A stretch of 11,765 bases of DNA from Lachnospiraceae bacterium. GTDB taxonomy: Bacteria > Bacillota_A > Clostridia > Lachnospirales > Lachnospiraceae. Every line of letters starts with the position of its first letter. Within the stretch, counting starts at the first letter, position 1. A model generated the notes under the pieces. The model saw only the letters and a list, made by a program, of their open reading frames with translations. It was not told where the DNA came from and searched no databases. The stretch is from positions 1 to 11,765 of the forward strand of contig JAFUEG010000114.1 of assembly GCA_017464045.1 (NCBI GenBank). Direction: 5' to 3'. Below are positions 1 to 7,727 of this stretch, piece after piece. Position numbers and translations under genes: made by a program.

Positions 1-1610
1 CAAAAAAGGAGGATATTGAGTTTCAGGCATCCGCTGATAGTAGAAAACTTGCTTTTGTTAAAGCAGGAGAACTTTGGCTCTATGATTATGACGACCAGAC
101 ACTTACTACGGTATTTAGTTTTATACAGGGAAATTATACAGATGAACGGGCTATCAATAATAATATAGACATAAATATAGCTGATATGGATGATAACGGA
201 AATATGTATTTTGTTGCTTACGGCTATATGAACAGAGGCAAAAATGAAGGAAAGAACGGGCTTGCGCTATATCATTATGATGCAGAAGATAAAAAACTTG
301 AGGAAATATACTATACAAGCTGTGATGAGCCTTTCGAGATTATGCGAAAGGAAGTAGGCAGATTTTCGTATTATGATGAAAAGGGTTATTTTTACTACTT
401 GTTAGATGGTTCGATATATAAAGTTGATATAAATGATATGACACAGGATACCATGGTATATAATATTTCGTCGGACAAGTATCTGGTGTCTGATAATAAA
501 AAAATAGTTGCATATCCCGATGTTGATACAGATGAAGAGGTTTCCAAAATAATAGTGCATAATTTTGAAACAGATATGGAATATGAGGAAACAGGAAATT
601 CATCCGACAGGTTTTCGGGACTTGGCTTTGTTGGAAATGATCTGATATATGGTGTTGCAAATCAGAGTGATATTAATATATCAGCATCAGGCGAAGCTAT
701 AATGCCGCTTTATAAAATCTGCATAGTTAAACCGGATGGCACACTTGTAAAGGAGTATAGCAAGAGTGGTATATATACTATGAATACTTCTGTTGAAGAT
801 GATACCATATACTTGAAAAGAGCGGTAAAAAATAATAAGTTCTTTGAAGAAACAGAGCCTGATTATATATCATATAAAAAAGAAGATAATCCTATGATTA
901 TTGAACTAATTACTTCATACTCTAATTATGACTATACAAAGCAGAGTATCAGATTCCCTGCAAATATATATCTGACGGCAAATACAACGCCTGTAATGAC
1001 AAAATATAAGGACAGTGAATTTGATAAAAAATTGATAATTGAAACTTCTACCAGAGAAAATGTTTTTTATGTATTTGATAATGATGGTTATCAGGGAGAA
1101 TTTAGAAGTGCGGGAAGTGCCATAACTGCTGTAAATAACAAAAAAAGCGGTTTGGTTGTCGATAGTGACGGGGATACAATTTACAGAATGCTTGAGGCAG
1201 AAACCTATAATACGGTAGCTGACATGATTAATGAAAGAGCCTGCCTTGATAAAGATGACACACTTATGACCTGTGCGTTTATGTGTATAAAGACAACCGG
1301 AAGCAGAGCAGAGTATGAGGATATCCTCACTTGTGATACATGGGAGGAAGCATTTACGGAATATACGCATGGAGTAGGTATAAATATATCGGGTATAAGT
1401 CTTGATACGGCACTTTATTTCCTTGACAGGGATATTCCTTTTGCCGCATGTATAGATGATGGAAGATATGTGCTTGTCATAAGCTACAACTCCAGCCACG
1501 TAAGGTACTATGACCCTATAGCGGCTGAAGAAGTAAAGGTAACGAGAACAGAGTTCTCTAATCTTTTAAGTATGCAGGGCAATACGATGTATACCTATAC
1601 ATCCCAGTAG
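1..1610 (+). CDS. Beta-propeller-like protein with degenerate C39-like C-terminal module (5' partial)
   Basis: The frame is open to the left edge, so the start lies upstream; about 535 residues are visible. The first in-frame ATG (186) is internal, because the codons before it already encode propeller-like sequence (a beta-strand followed by an S-x-D-S-R-K-L-A-F turn). The N-terminal three quarters consist of recurring short strand motifs separated by Asp/Gly/Asn turns, with blades ending in patterns such as LWLYDY, LALYHY and SIYKVD. This resembles WD40/TolB/YVTN-type propellers, though I cannot name the family. The last 130 residues resemble the Peptidase_C39-like fold: a Cys-containing helix (C at 1272 and 1284), a strand V-L-V-I-S-Y, then Y-Y-D-P (Asp 1512-1514). 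The usual Gly-His before the central strand is Gly-Arg here (Arg at 1464-1466), so proteolysis seems unlikely. No signal peptide or membrane helix is visible in this part. The stop TAG (1608-1610) lies inside the 3' end of the convergent decarboxylase gene. Function is unknown; a ligand- or surface-binding role is inference. Confidence 0.8.
   Translation, partial: KKEDIEFQASADSRKLAFVKAGELWLYDYDDQTLTTVFSFIQGNYTDERAINNNIDINIADMDDNGNMYFVAYGYMNRGKNEGKNGLALYHYDAEDKKLEEIYYTSCDEPFEIMRKEVGRFSYYDEKGYFYYLLDGSIYKVDINDMTQDTMVYNISSDKYLVSDNKKIVAYPDVDTDEEVSKIIVHNFETDMEYEETGNSSDRFSGLGFVGNDLIYGVANQSDINISASGEAIMPLYKICIVKPDGTLVKEYSKSGIYTMNTSVEDDTIYLKRAVKNNKFFEETEPDYISYKKEDNPMIIELITSYSNYDYTKQSIRFPANIYLTANTTPVMTKYKDSEFDKKLIIETSTRENVFYVFDNDGYQGEFRSAGSAITAVNNKKSGLVVDSDGDTIYRMLEAETYNTVADMINERACLDKDDTLMTCAFMCIKTTGSRAEYEDILTCDTWEEAFTEYTHGVGINISGISLDTALYFLDRDIPFAACIDDGRYVLVISYNSSHVRYYDPIAAEEVKVTRTEFSNLLSMQGNTMYTYTSQ
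1544..1558. terminator. Perfect 6-bp hairpin at the convergent gene end
   Basis: GAGAAC and GTTCTC form a perfect stem around a 3-nt loop. The hairpin lies inside the last codons of the propeller gene and about 37 nt beyond the decarboxylase stop. On the + strand it is followed by TAATCTTTT. On the - strand the following sequence is less T-rich (GTTACCTTTAC). It is the best hairpin near this junction and could end transcription from either side. The stem is short and only 50% G+C, so this is tentative. Confidence 0.3.
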
Positions 1611-2845
1611 CCCTCAAGGGTTGCAAAGTAGTCTGCCGGTGTCTCGGCACGGCGGATTTGCTTTACCGAACCGTCCTCACAAAGTAAAAGCTCGGCGGAT
1701 TTTAATTTACCGTTATAGTTGTAACCCATGGAAAATCCGTGAGCACCGGTATCATGTATAACCAGATAGTCACCCATGTCGATTTTAGGGAGCTTTCTGT
1801 CTATAGCGAACTTATCATTGTTTTCACAAAGTGAACCTGTGACATCGTAAGTATGGTCGCAAGGTTCATTTTCTTTGCCTAAAACCGTGATATGATGATA
1901 AGCTCCATACATGGCAGGTCTCATAAGATTGACTGCGCATGCATCAACACCTATATATTCTTTGTAAATATGTTTTTCATGTATAGCCTTTGTAACAAGC
2001 TCTCCGTAAGGAGCAAGCATAAATCTTCCAAGTTCTGTAAATATGCTTACATCACCAAGGCCTGCCGGTACAAGAACCTCGTCAAATGCCTTGTGAACAC
2101 CCTCGCCTATGGCAAGTATATCGTTTGGCTCCTTGTCAGGAGTATATGGAACGCCGACACCGCCCGAAAGATTAATAAACGAAAGGCTGATGCCTGTTTT
2201 TTCCTTTATCTCTACAGCAACCTCAAAAAGGATTTTTGCAAGTGTAGGATAATACTCGTTTGTAACAGTATTGCTGGCAAGAAATGCGTGGAGACCAAAA
2301 CGCTTTGCACCTGCCTCCTTAAGTCTTGGGTAAGCCATTAAAAGCTGTTCCTTGGTCATACCATACTTTGCATCTCCGGGATTGTCCATGATTGTAGTTG
2401 AGATGGAAAATGTTCCGCCCGGATTGTATCTGCAGCATATGGTTTCAGGTACGCCGCAGGTTTCATTTAAGAAATCAATATGAGTATAATCGTCAAGGTT
2501 TATAATTGCACCGAGCTTGCTTGCAAGCTCAAACTCCTCCTTTGGCATATCGTTTGAGGAAAACATGATATTATGTCCGGTTATGCCGACCTTTTCGGAC
2601 ATCAAAAGCTCTGTATATGAGGAACAGTCGGTTCCGCAGCCCTCTTCCTTAAGGATTCTTAATATGGCAGGGTTAGGAGTAGCCTTTACGGCAAAATACT
2701 CCTTATAGCCTTTATTCCATGAAAAAGCCTGATAAAGTTTTCTTGCATTTTCTCTTATACCCTTCTCATCATATATATGAAACGGGGTAGGATAATCTTT
2801 AACAATCTCTTCTATTTTTTCTTTACTAACAAACGGTTTCTTCAT
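1595..2845 (-). CDS. lysA: Diaminopimelate decarboxylase (divergent clade)
   Basis: A 416-residue PLP enzyme of fold type III (alanine racemase-like barrel), predicted to decarboxylate meso-diaminopimelate to L-lysine in the cytoplasm. Visible motifs: Y-F-A-V-K-A with the PLP lysine K54; the phosphate-binding S-G-G-V-G-V-P (227-233); E-L-G-R-F (271-275), where most LysA proteins have E-P-G-R; G-S-L-C-E-N-N-D with the dimer-interface catalytic Cys C340; and the C-terminal G-A-H-G-F-S-M-G-Y-N-Y-N. The usual H-x-H-I-G-S is replaced by H-A-F-L-A-S (186-191). These departures recur, as far as I recall, in a Clostridia subgroup annotated as LysA, so the substrate is likely but not certain. The start is well supported: GGGAGG sits 6 nt upstream of ATG, and a SigA-like promoter lies just beyond. 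Monocistronic, divergent from the sensor kinase, and its last 16 bp overlap the convergent propeller gene. Confidence 0.87.
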   Translation of the reverse strand: MKKPFVSKEKIEEIVKDYPTPFHIYDEKGIRENARKLYQAFSWNKGYKEYFAVKATPNPAILRILKEEGCGTDCSSYTELLMSEKVGITGHNIMFSSNDMPKEEFELASKLGAIINLDDYTHIDFLNETCGVPETICCRYNPGGTFSISTTIMDNPGDAKYGMTKEQLLMAYPRLKEAGAKRFGLHAFLASNTVTNEYYPTLAKILFEVAVEIKEKTGISLSFINLSGGVGVPYTPDKEPNDILAIGEGVHKAFDEVLVPAGLGDVSIFTELGRFMLAPYGELVTKAIHEKHIYKEYIGVDACAVNLMRPAMYGAYHHITVLGKENEPCDHTYDVTGSLCENNDKFAIDRKLPKIDMGDYLVIHDTGAHGFSMGYNYNGKLKSAELLLCEDGSVKQIRRAETPADYFATLEGYWDV

Positions 2846-2879
2846 TTTATACCTCCCTTAGTGCAATCTGACTTTGCTA

Positions 2880-2907
2880 ATTGTATCATAATTATCAGTA
2901 ATGTAAA
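2880..2907 (-). promoter_or_regulatory. SigA-like promoter of the diaminopimelate decarboxylase gene
   Basis: Reading the - strand, TTTACA (2907-2902) and TACAAT (2885-2880) are separated by 16 bp. Transcription would start near 2873, giving a leader of about 28 nt that holds the ribosome binding site TAAGGGAGGT (2860-2851). Both boxes are one mismatch from consensus. Confidence 0.6.
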
Positions 2908-2948
2908 ATAAAAAAATTGAAATATAGTTAGTTTGTATAAGATTGTTA

Positions 2949-2977
2949 TTGCAAATGGCAGGTTTCGGTTATATTAT
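2949..2977 (+). promoter_or_regulatory. SigA-like promoter of the hybrid sensor kinase gene
   Basis: TTGCAA (2949-2954) and TATTAT (2972-2977) are separated by exactly 17 bp. The predicted start near 2984 gives a leader of about 64 nt before the ATG at 3048. It lies back to back with the decarboxylase promoter, the two cores being about 40 bp apart, so a regulator bound between them could affect both. Confidence 0.6.
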
Positions 2978-3047
2978 TATATTGTTAGGGTTTTCTTAGC
3001 ATTTATATAGGATTAGTATTATTGTGTGGACATTTCAGGGAGAGAAG

Positions 3048-6000
3048 ATGAGTACTAAAGGTAGAGACAGAAATTATAATAATGATAATGGTATTAAAAA
3101 CACGCCGCTTATGACCTTTATTAAGGTTATGTTTGGGGTGTTTATTGTTTTGGTATTTTTCTACTTTGCGTACAGCCAGATTTTTCTGCCGGCAGATTCG
3201 CCGTCAAGCGGAGATTATGAGTATGATGAATATAAGGGCGAGTGGACACAGGTAAAGGAGGATGGCAGTATAGGGGATACCGTAACATTCCCGGGGAAGG
3301 TAGATGCCGAAAGAGGCGAAGCGGTAATCCTTGAAACAACCTTGCCTGCTGAGATTACAAGTAACAAATATCTCTGCTTCAGAAGCTCCAAGCAGGATAT
3401 GAGGATATGGATAGATGGTGAGTTAAGGGCAAGCTATGATACCAATGATACGAGAATTTTCGGTACTACAAGTGCGGTTGCATATGTGTTCGTTGAACTG
3501 TTTCCGTCAGATGCCGGAAAGACTCTTACCTTGGAAACTATAACCGATTCCTCATATACAGGAATATTTTACTCAGCATATTATGGCGACAGGATGAGTA
3601 TATGGTACAGATTCGTGCCGAGATACATGCCTGAGCTTATGGTTGCTTTTTTGGAGCTTGTTTTAAGTATTGTTATTATTGTTGTAAGTAATATACTTCG
3701 CATAAAGTACAATAGAAAGGTCGAACTGGCTTATCTTGGCTGGAGTGTATTTTTAGGAGCGTGCTGGAGTATATTTAATTCCGAGTTCAGACAGCTTTTA
3801 TTCCCAAATCTTTCATCTGTGAGTGATATGGCATTTTTCATGATTATGCTGATACCGTTCCCGTTCCTTATATATATGAATGAGGTGCAGGAGGGAAGGT
3901 ACAGAAAGCCTTATATATTTGCCGGACTGGCTGTTGTTGTGGATTTTATAGCCTGTTCTTCACTTCATATAGCGCATATGGTTGATTTTGCAGATACAAT
4001 TATTGCAATGGCAGGTGTATGTTTCCTTGTGATTTTTATGATAGCCGTGACGGTATTCATAGACCTTATAAAAAGGAGAGTCAGAAGCTACTGGATGGTA
4101 GTTGCCGGCATACTCGGTGCATTTTTTGCTGCCGGAATTCAGATAGTCAAATACTTTATCAAATCCAGTCAGTTCAGCGGCACGGTTATGGCTCTCGGAC
4201 TTATATTCTTACTGCTGATGGCAACCATAGATACGGTTTACAAAATACTTCATATGGAGCATGAAAAACAAAAAGCGGTTATGGAAAGTGAGGCAAAGGC
4301 ACGATTCCTTGCCAATATGTCCCATGAGATAAGAACCCCTATTAACGCTATACTCGGTATGGACGCCATGATTCTCAGGGAAAGCGATGAACCGACGACG
4401 AAGGAATACGCACTTGACATACAGCGTGCCGGAGATAACCTTTTATCACTTATAAATGATGTACTTGATATGTCCAAGATTGAGGCGGGAAAGCTTGAAA
4501 TTATTCCTGTTGATTATGACTTCAGCAGTGTTATCCATGATATAGTAAGCATGATGTCTATAAAAGCTAATGATAAAGGACTCAATTTACAGGTGCTGGT
4601 TGATAAAAATCTTCCTTCACGTATGTATGGTGATGAGGTACGCATAAGACAGATACTTATAAACCTTCTCAATAATGCTGTAAAATACACTGAGGAAGGA
4701 ACGGTCACACTTAAGGTGGGCGGTAAAACCGAAGGAGATACAGCAAGGCTTGAATTCGAAGTGTCTGATACCGGAATAGGCATAAAGGAGGAGGACATTT
4801 CCAAGCTGTTTTCCGAGTATGAAAGAATTGAAGAAGAGCGTAATCGAAATATCGAGGGAACCGGTCTTGGTATGAATATAACGATTACACTTCTTCAGAT
4901 GATGGACAGTAAGTTGGAGGTTGAAAGCGTATATGGAGAGGGTTCGAACTTTTCCTTTGAGTTATTACAGAAAATTACCAACCGTGAACCTGTGGGAGAT
5001 ATAGAGGACAGAATCAGAAGACAGTCACAGGAGTACAGCTATGAGGTTTCATTTATTGCACCGGATGCCGATATTCTGATTGTGGATGACAATATGGTAA
5101 ACCGCAGGGTATTCAGGGGATTGCTTAAGGAAACAGAGGTAAATGTAGATGAAGCAGAGAGTGGTATGGAGTGTCTAGACAAGATAACCCAAAAGCATTA
5201 TGACATAATATTCTTAGATCATATGATGCCTGAGATGGATGGAGTGGAAACCCTTAAACGGATGAAGGATACGGATGACAATATGTGCAAGGGTACTCCT
5301 GTGATTGCACTTACGGCAAATGCTGTTTCGGGCTCAAGGGATATGTATATATCAGAGGGCTTTGATGAGTATCTTTCCAAACCGATAGTTCCCGAAAAAC
5401 TTGAAAAACTTATAAGCAGCTTCCTGCCGGAGGAACTTGTCAAAGCTCCTCAGTATGATGCATCAAAGGACAGAAAGGTTGTTAAAACTTCTGCGGATAA
5501 CGTAACCGGAGACAGGAAGAATGTTAGGGATGATTTGGAAATAAACGAAAATGTTTTTCCGGAGATAGAAGGTATAGACTGGAAATATGCATTGTCTCAT
5601 GTTCCGGATGAAGAGCTTCTGCTGGATACCGTAAAATCGTTTTATGTATCAATGGATAAGGAAGCAAAATATCTGCTTGAATGTTATGAAAAGCTTTTGA
5701 AAGAATACGGAAATAAGCTTGATATGAATGATAAGGAAAAGCTTATATCCATGGATGAGCTTATTGCAGATATAGAAGATGAGGTTGAAGATATAAAAGA
5801 TGATGAATCAAAAAAAGATGCTTCAGACTTTGCTGATATAAAAGAAACATTATCACTTTACAGAACCAAGGTGCATGCCATGAAGAGCTCGGCAGCAATG
5901 ATAGGAGCGGTAGAGCTTTCATATCAGGCAAAGCTTTTGGAGTATGCTGCAAGGGATGGTAAAGTTTACAGAGTACTTTCGGTAACTCCTTCGTTTATCA

Positions 6001-6293
6001 ATGAATGGAACAGCTATAAAGATAAGCTTTCTGCATTTGCACCTGATAATGAGGAGCCGGATAAACTCGAATATGATTATGAGTCGGTTATCGCATATCT
6101 TAATATGCTTGGCAACGCTATGGATGAAATGGATATAGATGCGGCTGATGAGATGATTGAGTCAGTGTGCGGATATAATCTTCCTGATGCTGTAAACGAA
6201 GATGTGGAAGAATTAAAGACGGCAGTCGAAACCCTGGATGACGAGCTGGCAAAGGAGATTATAGAAAGGCTTCTTGAAAAATTGCCTAAGTGA
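3048..6293 (+). CDS. 7TM hybrid sensor histidine kinase with receiver and Hpt domains
   Basis: A 1081-residue membrane phosphorelay kinase. Order: TM helix (about 21-45); extracellular beta-rich domain (about 46-193) resembling the jelly-roll sensors preceding 7TM-DISM regions; seven further helices (about 194-400); short coiled coil; HisKA with S-H-E-I-R-T-P (phospho-acceptor H426); HATPase_c with N box (N542), D-T-G-I-G (from D574) and G-T-G-L-G (604-608); receiver with acidic pair D680/D681 and phospho-Asp D724 in F-L-D-H-M-M-P; and an Hpt domain with V-H-A-M-K-S-S (H943). All phosphotransfer residues are present, so a His-Asp-His relay is expected. The Hpt is interrupted by a strongly acidic stretch before H943, and an acidic helical tail of about 70 residues follows it. 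I chose ATG 3048 because AGGGAG lies 5 nt upstream; an in-frame GTG at 3024 would add eight residues but has only a weak ribosome site. The ligand is unknown. The gene is followed 105 bp later by a receiver protein, its likely partner. Confidence 0.95.
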   Translation: MSTKGRDRNYNNDNGIKNTPLMTFIKVMFGVFIVLVFFYFAYSQIFLPADSPSSGDYEYDEYKGEWTQVKEDGSIGDTVTFPGKVDAERGEAVILETTLPAEITSNKYLCFRSSKQDMRIWIDGELRASYDTNDTRIFGTTSAVAYVFVELFPSDAGKTLTLETITDSSYTGIFYSAYYGDRMSIWYRFVPRYMPELMVAFLELVLSIVIIVVSNILRIKYNRKVELAYLGWSVFLGACWSIFNSEFRQLLFPNLSSVSDMAFFMIMLIPFPFLIYMNEVQEGRYRKPYIFAGLAVVVDFIACSSLHIAHMVDFADTIIAMAGVCFLVIFMIAVTVFIDLIKRRVRSYWMVVAGILGAFFAAGIQIVKYFIKSSQFSGTVMALGLIFLLLMATIDTVYKILHMEHEKQKAVMESEAKARFLANMSHEIRTPINAILGMDAMILRESDEPTTKEYALDIQRAGDNLLSLINDVLDMSKIEAGKLEIIPVDYDFSSVIHDIVSMMSIKANDKGLNLQVLVDKNLPSRMYGDEVRIRQILINLLNNAVKYTEEGTVTLKVGGKTEGDTARLEFEVSDTGIGIKEEDISKLFSEYERIEEERNRNIEGTGLGMNITITLLQMMDSKLEVESVYGEGSNFSFELLQKITNREPVGDIEDRIRRQSQEYSYEVSFIAPDADILIVDDNMVNRRVFRGLLKETEVNVDEAESGMECLDKITQKHYDIIFLDHMMPEMDGVETLKRMKDTDDNMCKGTPVIALTANAVSGSRDMYISEGFDEYLSKPIVPEKLEKLISSFLPEELVKAPQYDASKDRKVVKTSADNVTGDRKNVRDDLEINENVFPEIEGIDWKYALSHVPDEELLLDTVKSFYVSMDKEAKYLLECYEKLLKEYGNKLDMNDKEKLISMDELIADIEDEVEDIKDDESKKDASDFADIKETLSLYRTKVHAMKSSAAMIGAVELSYQAKLLEYAARDGKVYRVLSVTPSFINEWNSYKDKLSAFAPDNEEPDKLEYDYESVIAYLNMLGNAMDEMDIDAADEMIESVCGYNLPDAVNEDVEELKTAVETLDDELAKEIIERLLEKLPK

Positions 6294-6398
6294 TGATAAA
6301 CTTTGTTAGAAATATAATATATAAATCGTTCAGTATATATCGATGTTATCTTAAACCTATACGGAAATTGTGACAGTTTAATTATTTGAGGGGACGTT

Positions 6399-7193
6399 AT
6401 GGACAGACGAATTCTTTTGGTTGGGAAACTTAATAAGGTACTCAGAAACTTAAACGAAATTTTAGAAAGAACCTTTAATATGCAGCTATGTGCGTATGAA
6501 CTTGATTTGGTAAAGGGTATGACTAAGATTTTTAAACCTGATATGGTTATCATAAGTACGTCAGAGCTCAATCATGAAAACCCGGAAATATTCGATTATT
6601 ATTTTGGAGCATATAGAAAAATTCCTGTAATTGTAGTCGGAACACAGGAGGAATGTGAGCATTATAAAGGATATCTTGAGAGTGATCAGTTTGAGAAAAT
6701 GGTCAGACCGGTGGGCAAAAACCAGCTGATTACAAAATGCTGCGAGGTTATGAATATCTCTCCTGAAGAAGCAGAAAAGGAAAAGAATGATGCTGTAAAA
6801 AAAGCGGCTGCAAAAAAGAAGCAAAGTGCACCAAGGAAAACTATTATGATTGTTGACGACAGTTCACTTGCAGTAAGAAGTACCAAAGCTATGCTTGAAA
6901 AACAGTATAACATTATGGTTGCAACCTCAGGACTTAAAGCTATTGAATTTATGCATAAGAAAAAACCGGATTTGGTTTTACTTGATTATGACATGCCTAA
7001 GTTTGACGGAAAAGATACTTTGCAGCATATGCGTTCGGATGACAACCTGAAAGACATACCAGTATTTTTTCTGACAGCAATTGCAGACACAAAGCATATT
7101 ACGGCTGTTCTTAAGCTTAATCCGGAGGGATACTTTCTGAAACCCCTTGAAAAAGAAAAGGTGCTCGCCGCAATCGAAGAGCACCTTGGGTGA
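6399..7193 (+). CDS. Tandem receiver protein: pseudo-receiver plus intact receiver, no output domain
   Basis: 264 residues. The C-terminal receiver (about 148-264) is complete: acidic pair D153/D154, phospho-Asp D196 in L-L-D-Y-D-M-P, T226 and K248. The N-terminal region (1-118) has the same strand-helix rhythm (I-L-L-V-G at the start, K-P-D-M-V-I-I before the third-strand site) but lacks the chemistry: Gly-Lys replaces the acidic pair, Ser53 aligns with the phospho-Asp, and Arg103 replaces the conserved Lys. I read it as a degenerate receiver. A Lys/Ala-rich charged linker (about 125-147) joins them. There is no DNA-binding, cyclase or other output domain, so it probably works as a phosphate sink or by protein contact. 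Its position after the Hpt-bearing kinase suggests it receives phosphate from it (inference). Start: ATG with GAGGGG 5 nt upstream. A TATAAT at 6313-6318 lacks a convincing -35 box, so co-transcription with the kinase is possible. Confidence 0.9.
   Translation: MDRRILLVGKLNKVLRNLNEILERTFNMQLCAYELDLVKGMTKIFKPDMVIISTSELNHENPEIFDYYFGAYRKIPVIVVGTQEECEHYKGYLESDQFEKMVRPVGKNQLITKCCEVMNISPEEAEKEKNDAVKKAAAKKKQSAPRKTIMIVDDSSLAVRSTKAMLEKQYNIMVATSGLKAIEFMHKKKPDLVLLDYDMPKFDGKDTLQHMRSDDNLKDIPVFFLTAIADTKHITAVLKLNPEGYFLKPLEKEKVLAAIEEHLG
7158..7187 (-). terminator. Terminator hairpin of the prolyl isomerase gene, embedded in the opposite gene
   Basis: AAGGTGCTC (7158-7166) and GAGCACCTT (7179-7187) form a perfect 9-bp stem with a 12-nt loop. 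On the - strand the stem runs directly into TTCTTTTTC, the layout of a Rho-independent terminator, 12 nt after the isomerase stop codon. On the + strand the following sequence (GGGTGAAATATTTT) is a weaker T-tract, so it may also end transcription of the receiver gene less efficiently. The whole hairpin lies inside the last coding codons of the receiver gene. Confidence 0.6.
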
Positions 7194-7199
7194 AATATT

Positions 7200-7727
7200 T
7201 TAACATTTTTCAGGTTCATCGTATTCGACACCCATGGTGTCTACTGTTACTGATTTGATAACCTGGTCTTCAAGAGGTCTGTCTGCCCAGCCGGTAGGTG
7301 TTGTGGCAATTTTGTTTACAACATCAAGACCTTCAGTGATTTTTCCAAATGCAGCATAGGCACCGTCAAGATGAGGTGAAGTTTTATGCATTATGAAAAA
7401 CTGTGAACCTGCTGAGTCAGGCATCATGGAACGAGCCATGGAAAGTACACCCGGCTCATGTTTCAAATCGTTTTTAAAACCGTTATCAGCAAATTCTCCT
7501 TTGATTGAATAACCGGGACCTCCGGTTCCGTTGCCGTCAGGATCACCGCCTTGAATCATAAAACCTTCTATAACTCTGTGAAAAATCAATCCGTCATAGA
7601 AACCCTTTTTTGCAAGTGAAATAAAGTTCTTAACAGTGTTTGGTGCAATGTCGGGATAAAGCTCGAATTTCATTACATCTCCGTCTGCCATTGTCATTGT
7701 GATAATTGGATTTGCCAAATTCATCAT
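7200..7727 (-). CDS. Cyclophilin-type peptidyl-prolyl cis-trans isomerase
   Basis: A cytoplasmic prolyl isomerase of 175 residues, single domain, with no signal peptide; it would speed cis-trans isomerisation at X-Pro bonds during folding. Cyclophilin motifs: F-H-R-V-I-E-G-F-M-I-Q-G-G (49-61) with catalytic R51 and Q60; G-S-Q-F-F-I (107-112); L-D-G-A-Y-A-A-F-G (120-128). The cyclosporin-contacting Trp of human CypA (W121) aligns with His119, as in many bacterial enzymes. The start is ambiguous. ATG 7727 directly abuts the purine run AAGAAAGG, leaving no spacing. A TTG at 7718 would sit 8 nt after AAAGGA and yield an N-terminus of M-A-N-P-I, which is how I recall related proteins beginning. 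The longest form is given here. It has its own strong promoter, is monocistronic, and converges on the receiver gene with a 6-bp gap. ppiB would be a reasonable generic symbol. Confidence 0.93.
   Translation of the reverse strand: MMNLANPIITMTMADGDVMKFELYPDIAPNTVKNFISLAKKGFYDGLIFHRVIEGFMIQGGDPDGNGTGGPGYSIKGEFADNGFKNDLKHEPGVLSMARSMMPDSAGSQFFIMHKTSPHLDGAYAAFGKITEGLDVVNKIATTPTGWADRPLEDQVIKSVTVDTMGVEYDEPEKC

Noticed and set aside
7..18. AAGGAGG-like sequence at the window start suggesting a gene start near base 16
   Set aside because: The nearby TTG is out of frame with the propeller gene, whose frame is already open to the edge and encodes propeller-like sequence; the purines simply encode K-E-D.
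915..1499. Open frame of 194 codons on the - strand within the propeller gene
   Set aside because: No ribosome site or recognisable domain, Cys/Ile/Tyr-rich composition typical of antisense reading, and it is fully contained in a coherent + strand gene.
1611..1652. Small inverted repeats (CCCTCAAGGG and TGCCG/CGGCA) near the propeller gene end
   Set aside because: The stems are only 4-5 bp and no T-tract follows on either strand; they lie in decarboxylase codons.
1892..2341. Open frame of 149 codons on the + strand inside the decarboxylase gene
   Set aside because: Cys/Lys/Tyr-rich shadow of a strongly conserved - strand enzyme with its own promoter and ribosome site.
6313..6318. Perfect TATAAT upstream of the receiver gene
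   Set aside because: No acceptable -35 box at 16-18 bp upstream. In such AT-rich DNA a lone -10 match is expected by chance.
6077..6571. Open frame of 164 codons on the - strand spanning the kinase/receiver junction
   Set aside because: It is antisense to the kinase tail and the receiver start, is Ser/Ile-rich, and has no supporting ribosome site or domain.
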